Positions 9,487 to 17,110 of a DNA stretch of 59,450 nt are shown one piece after another. The first letter of the stretch is position 1, and each line of letters begins with the position of its first letter. The stretch is taken from positions 1 to 59,450 of the forward strand of contig DYSN01000007.1 of the NCBI GenBank assembly GCA_020718205.1, written 5' to 3'. The DNA is from Draconibacterium orientale (GTDB lineage: Bacteria; Bacteroidota; Bacteroidia; Bacteroidales; UBA12170). Below the pieces are notes generated by a model that worked only from the letters and a program-made list of their open reading frames with translations, searched no databases and was not told the DNA's origin. Made by a program: the position numbers and the translations under genes.

Positions 9487-10274
9487 GGCTTCTTAAATTC
9501 ATCTGGGTTCACCAAATCCACATCAAGTTTTACCGTATCCACAGTTTCAGGAATTTCATAGGGTTTTCCTTCAGCATCTAGCCTTTTCGACAGGGTTCCG
9601 TCGATATAATTTTCCACAAACCACAAAGACCCATCTTCGTTATAGTACTTCCATTCACCTACCTGACTTCCTTTATTGAAAAAACCATCTACCCGCTGAA
9701 TCTTGTTTGGATAGAAAACCTGAAAAGATCCCTGTAGTGAGTCCTCTGAAAATGTCATGATTCGCTTAGGGTTGCCGTCTTCAAAAAACTCTTTTTGGGC
9801 TCCATGAATTTTTCCTTGCAAATAAGTGGTTTCCTTCACCAGTGATCCATTAAAGTTAAACAGTTTCCAGATGCCGGTGGGTGTTCCCATGGTGTAGTTT
9901 TCCTCTGAAACCAAAGTGCCTTCTTCATTATAGAGTAGCCACAAACTGTCTTTTATTTGATTCACATACAATCCCCTGGCTTTTACTGTGGTTTTCCGGT
10001 CGTCGTAATAAAACTCGGCTAAACAAACCGATCCCAGCTCAGAATATACCGATTTCGACATGATTCGGCCACTTTTATAGAATCTGCGGAATTCTCCCTG
10101 AGGCTTGTCATCCATAAAACTCCCTTCGTAGAATTTCACCCCATCTTTATATTGAACCCATAATCCCTGTTTTCGGCCTTGCGCATCCTTTACATTGGGT
10201 TGAGCTAAAATTGATGAAGCGCTTACCGAACAGATAATGATAACTATGATAAACGACAAAATTTTCTGTGACAT
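9483..10274 (-). CDS. Secreted YwqK/MORN-like repeat protein
   Basis: The 263-residue product has a signal peptide (cleavage near SILAQ, about residue 24) and about seven degenerate repeats of 20-23 residues of the form G-x-W-x-x-Y-x-x-x-G-x-L, for example GLWVQYKDG, GIWKLFNFNGSL and GEWKYYNEDGSLW. These match the YwqK / MORN-type repeats often annotated in Bacteroidota as antitoxin-like, although no toxin gene is adjacent here. I therefore call only the repeat architecture. It has its own -7 element at 10306-10313. Confidence 0.85.
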   Translation of the reverse strand: MSQKILSFIIVIIICSVSASSILAQPNVKDAQGRKQGLWVQYKDGVKFYEGSFMDDKPQGEFRRFYKSGRIMSKSVYSELGSVCLAEFYYDDRKTTVKARGLYVNQIKDSLWLLYNEEGTLVSEENYTMGTPTGIWKLFNFNGSLVKETTYLQGKIHGAQKEFFEDGNPKRIMTFSEDSLQGSFQVFYPNKIQRVDGFFNKGSQVGEWKYYNEDGSLWFVENYIDGTLSKRLDAEGKPYEIPETVDTVKLDVDLVNPDEFKKP

Positions 10275-10305
10275 CCTTTTTATATTTTTGTGGATAATTT
10301 GAATG

Positions 10306-10313
10306 CAAAATTA
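10306..10313 (-). promoter_or_regulatory. Bacteroidota -7 element of the YwqK-like gene
   Basis: TAATTTTG on the minus strand, 32 bases upstream of the ATG at 10274. No convincing -33 element is seen. Confidence 0.5.
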
Positions 10314-10389
10314 CAAAAGGTTAGGTAAGTTTTGTGAACCATTCGAACCAACCTTATATTTAACAAGATAACCCTAAAAATATTGCTTC

Positions 10390-11004
10390 ATGGAATTTCA
10401 TTTCTCATCCCGCTTGTTCGAAGATGCCATCAACGAACTTTCAAAATTGCCCGGAATAGGTAAGCGTACCGCTACCCGCCTGGCTCTGCATTTATTAAAG
10501 CAGGACGAAGTGAATGTGGTGAGGCTTGGCGAGAGTCTCATTCGCATGCGAAAGGAAATGCAGCAATGTAAAAAATGTCACAATATTTCCGAGTCGGATT
10601 TATGTAATATTTGCAGCAATCCCAAACGCGAAAAGGACACCATTTGTATTGTGGAAGATATTCGTGATGTGTTGGCCATTGAAAACACCGGCCAGTTTAA
10701 TGGCTTGTATCATGTTTTAGGGGGATTAATAAGTCCCATGAATGGCATTTCGCCCTCCGATTTAAATATTTCCACCATTGCTCAGCGCGTGGTTGATGAG
10801 GAAATTAAAGAGGTGATTTTTGCTTTATCAGCCACAATGGAAGGGGACACTACGAGTTTTTATATCTACAAGCAACTCCGGAATCAACCTGCAAAAACAA
10901 GCACTTTGTCGCGTGGGGTGGCCATTGGCGATGAAATTGAATTTGCCGATGAGGTTACTTTAGGCCGGTCAATCGTGAATCGGCAGCTGTATAATGGGGC
11001 ATAA
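10390..11004 (+). CDS. recR: Recombination mediator RecR
   Basis: RecR works with RecO and RecF to load RecA at gaps. The 204-residue protein shows the helix-hairpin-helix LPGIGKRTATRLALHLL (about 19-35), a four-cysteine zinc finger (CKKCHN and CNICSN), the Toprim motif CIVEDIRDVLAIE and a C-terminal RGVAIGDEIEFADEVTL. This is the standard layout and length. A perfect hairpin directly follows the stop codon; its T-tract lies on the other strand (see the ncRNA entry). Confidence 0.97.
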   Translation: MEFHFSSRLFEDAINELSKLPGIGKRTATRLALHLLKQDEVNVVRLGESLIRMRKEMQQCKKCHNISESDLCNICSNPKREKDTICIVEDIRDVLAIENTGQFNGLYHVLGGLISPMNGISPSDLNISTIAQRVVDEEIKEVIFALSATMEGDTTSFYIYKQLRNQPAKTSTLSRGVAIGDEIEFADEVTLGRSIVNRQLYNGA

Positions 11005-11065
11005 AAAAACCTCCAACCAGAACGGTTGGAGGCCAAATTATTATTCCCACTTAAAATTAACGCAT
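11003..11065 (-). ncRNA. Candidate small RNA (about 60 nt) antisense to the recR downstream region
   Basis: On the minus strand a promoter-like element (11071-11100) is followed after about 35 unstructured bases by a perfect 9-base-pair hairpin, CCTCCAACC-GTTCT-GGTTGGAGG (11010-11032), and then seven T (11003-11009). That is a complete promoter-to-intrinsic-terminator unit of about 60 bases with no protein-coding content beyond a possible two-codon AUG-CGU-UAA at its predicted 5' end. The T-tract lies on the minus side only, so the hairpin is built to end a minus transcript rather than recR. No known RNA family was recognised. Confidence 0.6.
11010..11032 (-). terminator. Perfect hairpin with minus-strand T-tract after recR
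   Basis: Nine base pairs (11010-11018 with 11024-11032), five-base loop, and A-tract 11003-11009 on the plus strand, which reads as T7 on the minus strand. On the plus strand it is followed only by CCAAATTATT, so it may help recR termination but is optimal for the minus strand. Confidence 0.8.
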
Positions 11066-11070
11066 CGGTG

Positions 11071-11100
11071 CAAATATAATAACAATTTCTTAATTGCAAA
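11071..11100 (-). promoter_or_regulatory. Bacteroidota promoter of the candidate small RNA
   Basis: TATATTTG (11078-11071) with TTTG (11100-11097) 18 bases upstream on the minus strand; a TTG at 11103-11101 gives an alternative 22-base spacing. No open reading frame begins downstream. Confidence 0.6.
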
Positions 11101-11243
11101 CAATTTCAAAAAAAATATTTATAATTTTTTTTGCCCTTGTTTTTAACAAATCTTAGGGAAGTTTTTCGCTCACATAAACCTGAAATTTTGTCAGTTTTTC
11201 GTTTACTTTGCAGGTTATTACTCTTATTCATAATTAATATCAT

Positions 11244-12497
11244 ATGGATCTTCAAACCATAAAGCAGCGATTTGGAATTATTGGCGTTTCTTCTTTACTC
11301 GACAGAGCCATCAATATAGCTTCACAAGTAGCTTCGACCGATTTATCGGTTCTCATTACAGGCGAAAGCGGGGTTGGAAAAGAAGTATTCCCCAAAATCA
11401 TTCATCAGCTTAGTAACCGAAAGCATGGCCATTATATCGCAGTTAACTGTGGAGCCATCCCCGAAGGAACCATCGATAGCGAGCTTTTTGGTCATGAAAA
11501 AGGGGCTTTTACAGGTGCCAGCGATAGCAGAAAGGGTTATTTTGAAGTGGCCGATGGCGGTACTATTTTTCTTGACGAAGTGGCCGAATTACCCGTGTCG
11601 ACTCAGGTGCGCCTATTGAGGGTTTTAGAAACAGGGGAGTTTATTAAAGTAGGTTCCAGCAATGTGCGAAAAACCAATGTGCGGGTTATTGCTGCCACCA
11701 ACGTGGACATTCCTAAAGCCATTGCCAATGGTAAATTCCGTCAGGATTTGTTTTACCGGCTCAATTCAGTGCCCATCTATGTTCCAAGTTTGCGCGACAG
11801 AAAGGAAGATATTCATTTACTCTTTAGAAAATTTGCCATAGACTTTTCTGAGAAATATAGAATGCCCGTAATTCGTCTCGATGAAGCTTCTCAACAGCTT
11901 TTGGCCCGCTACAGGTGGGAAGGAAATATCCGCCAGCTAAAAAACGTTACCGAGCAAATCAGTACCATCGAAACAGAAAGAATCGTCACGGCTGAGACAT
12001 TGGCCAAATATCTGCCGCAGTCATACACCAGGGAATTGCCCGTTCTCTACACAAAAAAGGAAGATGAGCACCTGTCGGAACGCGATTTGTTGTATAAGGT
12101 ACTCTTCGATATGCGAAAAGACATTACCGATTTGAAAAAAAATATGGCAGAAATTATGCAAAACAGCAGCAATTTTGCCATTACTCAGGAAGAAAATAAA
12201 CATCAGATTAAAAAAATTGATCAGAATTTCGAAATCCTGATGAACTCTTCAATGCCTGAAGAAATATCTGATGAAGATGCCAATTATGAGGAAGAAATGC
12301 CAGAGCAGGTTTTTGAGTCATCGACCCACTACAGGTCCGAAATTCTTGAAGAGTCGTTGTCTATTCAGAAAAAGGAAGAAGATTTGATTCGGCGAGCCCT
12401 GAATAAACACCATGGAAAGCGCAAGAATGCAGCTCATGATTTAGGAATTTCCGAGCGCACTCTTTATCGAAAAATTAAAGAGTTTGATATCAAGTAA
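11244..12497 (+). CDS. Sigma-54-dependent transcriptional activator without a sensor domain
   Basis: This AAA+ enhancer-binding protein remodels RNA polymerase-sigma54. The 417 residues begin almost directly with the AAA+ domain: Walker A GESGVGKE (40-47), the sigma54-contact loop GAFTGA (87-92), Walker B GGTIFLDE (105-112), VRVIAATN and the arginine-finger region FRQDLFYRLN. There is no N-terminal receiver, GAF or PAS domain. Between AAA+ and the C-terminal Fis-type HTH (about 385-415, RKNAAHDLGISERTLYRKI) lies an acidic, coiled-coil-prone stretch of about 100 residues. It heads a cluster with lptE, a TPR gene and secG. Signal and targets are unknown; control may be by expression or a partner. 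Confidence 0.93.
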   Translation: MDLQTIKQRFGIIGVSSLLDRAINIASQVASTDLSVLITGESGVGKEVFPKIIHQLSNRKHGHYIAVNCGAIPEGTIDSELFGHEKGAFTGASDSRKGYFEVADGGTIFLDEVAELPVSTQVRLLRVLETGEFIKVGSSNVRKTNVRVIAATNVDIPKAIANGKFRQDLFYRLNSVPIYVPSLRDRKEDIHLLFRKFAIDFSEKYRMPVIRLDEASQQLLARYRWEGNIRQLKNVTEQISTIETERIVTAETLAKYLPQSYTRELPVLYTKKEDEHLSERDLLYKVLFDMRKDITDLKKNMAEIMQNSSNFAITQEENKHQIKKIDQNFEILMNSSMPEEISDEDANYEEEMPEQVFESSTHYRSEILEESLSIQKKEEDLIRRALNKHHGKRKNAAHDLGISERTLYRKIKEFDIK

Positions 12498-12535
12498 TTT
12501 TTTCAGATCGATAACCTTAAAAAACAAACAGAATC

Positions 12536-13075
12536 GTGTTAAAAGAATTCCTGCAACATAAAATCCCCCTGAAAGCCATATGGGTCTTTATAGGATTTTT
12601 TGCTTTATCCTTAGGGCTTTCGTCTTGTGTAACCTATTCGTTTACAGGAGCATCTATTACGCCCGATGCCAAGACCATCAGTATTCAATATATCGATAAC
12701 AGGGCGAGTTTTGTGGTTCCGACCCTCAGCGAATCCATCACCACTGCACTCAAGGACAGATTTAGCAGCCAAACCAGTCTCATTCTGGTGAATAATAATG
12801 GTGACTTGCAATTGGAAGGCGAAATCACAGAGTTTAAAACAAGTCCTCAGGCCATCACAGGCGATCAGACTGCCGCTTTGAACCGGTTGAGTATAACCGT
12901 AAAAATTAAATTTACCAATTTATTAGAACCCGATAAAAACTACGAAACCGGTTTTACACGCTACGAAGAGTATGAATCGAATCTGGATTTATCAGCGGTT
13001 CAGGATGGGTTAATTGAAACTATAAATGAAATGCTTGTGGATGATATATTTAACAAAGCCGTCGTAAATTGGTAA
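12536..13075 (+). CDS. lptE: LPS assembly lipoprotein LptE
   Basis: LptE plugs the LptD barrel and delivers lipopolysaccharide to the outer leaflet. The 179-residue product has an N-terminal hydrophobic segment ending in lipobox LSSC. The mature part begins VTYSFTGASITPDAKTISI, which fits the Bacteroidota LptE family, including LSESITTALKDRFSSQTSL. The start is GTG at 12536, since no in-frame ATG lies before the lipobox. It starts 38 bases after the sigma-54 activator and is followed after 5 bases by the TPR gene. Confidence 0.9.
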   Translation: MLKEFLQHKIPLKAIWVFIGFFALSLGLSSCVTYSFTGASITPDAKTISIQYIDNRASFVVPTLSESITTALKDRFSSQTSLILVNNNGDLQLEGEITEFKTSPQAITGDQTAALNRLSITVKIKFTNLLEPDKNYETGFTRYEEYESNLDLSAVQDGLIETINEMLVDDIFNKAVVNW

Positions 13076-13080
13076 GTATT

Positions 13081-14022
13081 ATGAATCCTACTCAATTTCA
13101 ACAATATCTAAAAAACCCGGGTCTGTTAAATAAACAGAGCCTTGCAGAGCTCGAAGAACTCATCAAATCCTATCCTTACGCTTCTGATTTTAGAACTCTC
13201 TATGCGCTTAACCTGCTTATATTGAACGATTATCGCTATCAGAAAAATCTGGTTGAAGCAGCATTTTATGCAGCCGACAGAAAAAAACTTAAAGAGTGGG
13301 TTGATTTTATTCAACATGACGATGAAATTCTTAAGAACGAATTAGTTGAAGAAACAGCAGAAATTTCGCAACCCATCGCCTTGGAGCCGTTGACAGAGAA
13401 GCCAGTTTCATCAGCTGAAACTATGGATGCTGCAGATTCTGCCAAATTGCAGGAGAAAGATGATGCACAGATAATTCCGGAAAAAGAGGAGAAAGAAAGT
13501 ATTCCAATCGATAAATCAGTTTCGGCATCCAATATTGCTGAGATGCCACAAAATGTGCGGAAAGAAAAAACTGTAGTTACCGAAAAGCCGGAGACAAGAG
13601 AAACAAGATCCGCCGGCAATACCATTAAAACCAAGGCCGAGTTGCTCGCAATGGTAAAAAGAAGACTTGCAGAAATCAGCAGTCAGAAAGTTGAAGAGAC
13701 CCCGGAAGAAGTTGAGATTCGGGATGCATTAAACGAAGATAAGAGCATAAGGGCACAGTTAATCGACAGGTTTATAGCGATTGAACCTCGTATTTCGAGT
13801 CCGGATAAAAGCGATCAGGATGGCTCCGAAACCGAATCGGGCGAGGATGGCTTGATGGACGATGATTTCTTTGTAACAGAAACTCTTGCACAGATTTACC
13901 AGCAACAGGGTAATATTCAAAGAGCCATAGAAATTTATCGAAAATTAATTTTGAAAAATCCAGAAAAAAGCAGTTACTTTGCAGCCCGAATTCAAGAAGT
14001 GAGTATAAAAGAAAAAAAGTAA
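13081..14022 (+). CDS. TPR-containing protein with a charged linker
   Basis: The 313-residue protein has a helical N-terminal domain (about 1-85), a long low-complexity linker rich in Glu, Lys, Ser and Pro (about 95-250), and a C-terminal tetratricopeptide-like repeat (about 265-310, with VTETLAQIYQQQGNIQRAIEIY). I used ATG 13081 rather than TTG 13069, which would overlap lptE. No signal peptide or membrane helix is seen, so it is probably cytoplasmic. It lies between lptE and secG (3-base gap), suggesting an envelope-linked role, but no function can be assigned. Confidence 0.85.
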   Translation: MNPTQFQQYLKNPGLLNKQSLAELEELIKSYPYASDFRTLYALNLLILNDYRYQKNLVEAAFYAADRKKLKEWVDFIQHDDEILKNELVEETAEISQPIALEPLTEKPVSSAETMDAADSAKLQEKDDAQIIPEKEEKESIPIDKSVSASNIAEMPQNVRKEKTVVTEKPETRETRSAGNTIKTKAELLAMVKRRLAEISSQKVEETPEEVEIRDALNEDKSIRAQLIDRFIAIEPRISSPDKSDQDGSETESGEDGLMDDDFFVTETLAQIYQQQGNIQRAIEIYRKLILKNPEKSSYFAARIQEVSIKEKK

Positions 14023-14025
14023 GCC

Positions 14026-14358
14026 ATGGGCGCATATATTATTGTTTCAGTTTTAATTTTAATCACCAGTTTATTGTTAATGTTGGTGGTATTGGTTCAA
14101 AATTCAAAAGGCGGAGGTTTAGCTTCTAATTTTGCAGGCAACAATCAGTATTTAGGAGTTAGAAAGACTGCAGATTTTTTAGAGAAATCTACCTGGACTC
14201 TGGCTCTGGTTTTGCTGGTTTTAAGCTTGTTTTCAATTTTTGTGATACCAAGAAATTCTTCAAATCAGGATATCATTGACACTGAGTTGAGACAACAAAT
14301 AGAAAACTCTCAGCCCGTTCCAAGTGGAATGGTTCCACCTTCAGAGGACGCGGAATAG
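14026..14358 (+). CDS. secG: Preprotein translocase subunit SecG
   Basis: SecG is the small auxiliary subunit of the SecYEG channel. The 110-residue protein has two transmembrane helices (about 4-24 and 57-75) joined by the conserved segment VLVQNSKGGGLASNFAG. A short Pro/Glu-rich tail follows, common in Bacteroidota. It is the last gene of the lptE cluster and is followed by a strong terminator. Confidence 0.95.
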   Translation: MGAYIIVSVLILITSLLLMLVVLVQNSKGGGLASNFAGNNQYLGVRKTADFLEKSTWTLALVLLVLSLFSIFVIPRNSSNQDIIDTELRQQIENSQPVPSGMVPPSEDAE

Positions 14359-14381
14359 AAAGTTTCCTAGACCAAGATTTA

Positions 14382-14415
14382 AATGATTTTCCATAACGGG
14401 GAATCATTTTTTTTT
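14382..14415 (+). terminator. Intrinsic terminator after secG
   Basis: AATGATTTTCC (14382-14392) pairs with GGGGAATCATT (14398-14408), including two G-U pairs, with a five-base loop and a run of T to 14415. Confidence 0.85.
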
Positions 14416-14533
14416 ACATATCGTATAACAGATTTTTATTGAATTGTATTGCAACGATAAGTTTTTTGAAGGCATGGAACGTGCCGAATATAATTGGAAT
14501 AAAAGCATTGTTATTCCGGTAACAACAATATTA

Positions 14534-14563
14534 TTGTTTTCTTTGTAAATTCTCTTAATTTTG
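14534..14563 (+). promoter_or_regulatory. Bacteroidota promoter of the carboxyltransferase operon
   Basis: TTG (14534-14536), 19 bases, TAATTTTG (14556-14563). The spacing is optimal and the site lies 55 bases before the ATG at 14619. Confidence 0.8.
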
Positions 14564-14618
14564 TCCCGTTTCAATAATTGGAGAGTAAACAACAAGTTCT
14601 GAATAAAAATAGTTGTAT

Positions 14619-16166
14619 ATGTCTATAAAACAGAAGTCTTTAGAGTTACGAGAACGTATGAAGAATGCCTTATCCGGTGGGGGGTCAAAGGCAATCGAAA
14701 AACAAAAAGCTGTTGGAAAGCTCACAGCCCGTGAGCGAATCATAGCGATTCTCGACCCAAAATCCTTTCATGAATACGATTTATTCGTTGAACATGCAGC
14801 CAAGGATTTTGACATGGATAAAAAATATCTGGCAGGCGACGGTGTAATAACCGGAACCGGAACCATCGACAGCCATCCTGTGTGTATCTACGCCCAGGAT
14901 TTTACAGTGGCTGGGGGATCGCTTGGATATATGCATGCCAAGAAAATTACCAAAATCATGGATCACGCCATGCATTTAAAGGTGCCTATTATTGGCATCA
15001 ACGACTCTGGCGGAGCTCGTATTCAGGAAGGTGTTAATTCATTAGCCGGATATGGCGAAATCTTTTACCGAAACACTCAGGCCTCCGGAGTTATTCCCCA
15101 AATTTCAGTTATTCTGGGACCGTGTGCCGGCGGCGCCGTTTACAGCCCTGCTCTTACCGATTTCGTTTTTGTGGTTGATAAAATCTCGAAAATGTTTATC
15201 ACCGGACCCGAGGTAATTAAAACTGTATTGGGTGAAGAAATTAGCATGGAAGAATTGGGGGGAGCTTATGTTCATGCCTCCAAGACCGGAAATGCCCATT
15301 TTTATGCCGAAAGTGAGCAGGAGTGCTTTGGTCAGATTAAGGAGCTTTGTACCTATATCCCCTGGAATAACTCTAAAAAACCCGATCGTTTTCCCAAGAA
15401 ACCGCCGAAAGTCCGCCAGTATAAACTTGATGAAATTATGCCAACCGACCCCAAAGAGCCTTATGATGTGCGCGATGTGGTGAAGGCAATCTGCGATAAT
15501 TCCGATTTCTTCGAAATTCAGGAGCATTTTGCCAGAAATATTGTGATAGGGTTTGCCAGAATGGATGGACAAACCATTGGTATTGTTGGAAATCAACCCG
15601 CTTATCTGGCAGGGGTTTTAGACGTGGACTCATCGGATAAAGCTGCCCGTTTCATCAGATATTGTAATGCCTTTAATATTCCTTTGCTCACCTTGGTAGA
15701 TTTACCAGGCTATTTGCCTGGAGTGGATCAGGAACATGCCGGAGTTATTCGCCATGGTGCAAAGCTTCTCTATGCTTATTCCGAAGCCACTGTGCCTAAA
15801 CTTACGGTCATTATGAGAAAAGCTTATGGCGGCGGTTATATTGCCATGTGCAGCCATCACCTGAGAGCCGATTTTGTACTGGCATGGCCCATGGCCGAAA
15901 TCGCTGTTATGGGACCCGAAGGTGCGGCGAATATTATATTTAGGTCGGAAATCAACAGTGCAGAAGATCCTGAGAAAATGCGGATTCAAAAAGTGGAAGA
16001 GTATAAGCAAAAATTTGCCAATCCGTTTGTAGCCGCTGCCTATGGTTATGTTGATGCCGTAATTGAACCCTCTGAAACACGCCGCATGATTATCCATGCA
16101 TTGGAAATCAGCGCTTCGAAAGACGTGCAGCGTCCGAATAAAAAACATGGAATTCCACCGTTTTAA
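14619..16166 (+). CDS. Acyl-CoA carboxylase beta / methylmalonyl-CoA decarboxylase alpha subunit
   Basis: This carboxyltransferase moves CO2 between carboxybiotin and propionyl-CoA (or reverses the reaction). The 515 residues begin with the conserved LRERMKNALSGGGSKAIEKQ and include LTARERI and the oxyanion glycines GGSLGYMHAKKI and INDSGGARIQEGV. C-terminal features include LVDLPGYLPGVDQE and IMRKAYGGGYIAM. I chose ATG 14619 over TTG 14613. A biotin-carrier gene follows after 9 bases, but no biotin carboxylase gene is nearby. It could be MmdA of a methylmalonyl-CoA decarboxylase or PccB of a carboxylase whose BC subunit is elsewhere; the sequence does not decide. Confidence 0.92.
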   Translation: MSIKQKSLELRERMKNALSGGGSKAIEKQKAVGKLTARERIIAILDPKSFHEYDLFVEHAAKDFDMDKKYLAGDGVITGTGTIDSHPVCIYAQDFTVAGGSLGYMHAKKITKIMDHAMHLKVPIIGINDSGGARIQEGVNSLAGYGEIFYRNTQASGVIPQISVILGPCAGGAVYSPALTDFVFVVDKISKMFITGPEVIKTVLGEEISMEELGGAYVHASKTGNAHFYAESEQECFGQIKELCTYIPWNNSKKPDRFPKKPPKVRQYKLDEIMPTDPKEPYDVRDVVKAICDNSDFFEIQEHFARNIVIGFARMDGQTIGIVGNQPAYLAGVLDVDSSDKAARFIRYCNAFNIPLLTLVDLPGYLPGVDQEHAGVIRHGAKLLYAYSEATVPKLTVIMRKAYGGGYIAMCSHHLRADFVLAWPMAEIAVMGPEGAANIIFRSEINSAEDPEKMRIQKVEEYKQKFANPFVAAAYGYVDAVIEPSETRRMIIHALEISASKDVQRPNKKHGIPPF

Positions 16167-16175
16167 TCTTCAACT

Positions 16176-16508
16176 ATGACAAAAGAGAATACTAAGGAAA
16201 AACCCAACTACGAGGAATTTCATATCGAAAACTCCGTTTATCTCACCGAAGTTCCTGCTAGTTACAGAAACAGGAAACCCTTTAAACCTATTAATATCAA
16301 CGAAATAGAAGCCCTGATTCCCGGAACCATACTTGAAATTAATATAGAGGAAGGTCAGCAGGTGGAAGAAGGCGAGAGGTTGTTGATTCTGGAGGCTATG
16401 AAAATGCGAAATCTTATTGTTAGCCCCAAGGCAGGAACAATTAAAAGCATTTTGGTTCAGCCTGGCGAAATAGTATCCAAGGGGAAATTATTGATTCTTA
16501 TGGATTAA
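16176..16508 (+). CDS. Biotin carboxyl carrier protein
   Basis: The 110-residue protein is a biotinyl domain with the attachment motif EAMKM, lysine 76 being the predicted biotinylation site, flanked by the conserved IPGTILEINIEEGQ and SPKAGTI turns. The N-terminal 40 residues are a charged extension rather than the Ala/Pro-rich linker of many carriers. It starts 9 bases after the carboxyltransferase gene and is the natural carrier partner. An excellent terminator follows. Confidence 0.92.
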   Translation: MTKENTKEKPNYEEFHIENSVYLTEVPASYRNRKPFKPININEIEALIPGTILEINIEEGQQVEEGERLLILEAMKMRNLIVSPKAGTIKSILVQPGEIVSKGKLLILMD

Positions 16509-16528
16509 ATCATACACTCTTTGAAAAG

Positions 16529-16576
16529 AAATGCGGTCAGCAGAGATTTTGATTCTCATGTTGACCGCATTTTTTT
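16529..16576 (+). terminator. Bidirectional intrinsic terminator
   Basis: ATGCGGTCA (16531-16539) pairs with TGACCGCAT (16562-16570), extended by two A-T pairs, followed by T to 16576. The opposite strand also has a T-rich exit, so it can serve both the biotin carrier gene and the convergent thioesterase gene. Confidence 0.85.
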
Positions 16577-16621
16577 ATATGAAGCAGATTAGAAAAGGCT
16601 AAGAAATATCTTTGGTTTTCC

Positions 16622-17095
16622 TTAGTTTAAAACTCCTTTGTTTTCAGTACTCAATGTCTCGGTTACCTTTACGCTTGTTACCACCAGATTGCTTGTGGCG
16701 GTGCAGATAATGTCTTCGTTTTCGTTATAAACTTTGCACTCCACATTGGCAATTTTTTTTCCTATCCGAACCACCTGGGCTTTTACAACGATGATTTCGT
16801 CTTCTTTGGCGCCAAATAAATAGTTCACGTTCAGGTTGGTTGTGGTGAACATGTTTTGCTCGAACAAGGTGTAAAATGCAAGCCCCATGGTATCGTCAAT
16901 AAGGGCAGCCATAACACCTCCCTGAATGGTGCCTAAGGGGTTTGTCATTTCCTTGCGGATTTGATAGGATATGGTGGCTTTGCCAACGGCAACTTCGAGA
17001 AGGGTTCCCCGAAGCCATAAGGATGAAGGAGAAACACTTTTGGTGATGGGCTTGTTGATTTCGTTTTTTAAATATTCGACTATTGGATTGCTCAT
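16622..17095 (-). CDS. PaaI-type hotdog-fold acyl-CoA thioesterase
   Basis: The 157-residue protein has the hotdog signature GTIQGGVMAALIDDTMGLAF with the catalytic Gly-Gly and Asp region, and the following strand TTTNLNVNYLF. Such enzymes hydrolyse acyl-CoA, often aryl- or medium-chain. It starts 15 bases after the stop of the upstream acyl-CoA synthetase gene on the same strand, so the two are co-transcribed and act on the same CoA-ester pool. The substrate is not determinable here. Confidence 0.88.
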   Translation of the reverse strand: MSNPIVEYLKNEINKPITKSVSPSSLWLRGTLLEVAVGKATISYQIRKEMTNPLGTIQGGVMAALIDDTMGLAFYTLFEQNMFTTTNLNVNYLFGAKEDEIIVVKAQVVRIGKKIANVECKVYNENEDIICTATSNLVVTSVKVTETLSTENKGVLN

Positions 17096-17110
17096 GGGTT
17101 CATGTAGTTT

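Noticed and set aside
9483-10274. Toxin-antitoxin pair
   Set aside because: YwqK-like repeat proteins are often labelled antitoxins, but no toxin-like gene is adjacent and the protein carries a signal peptide.
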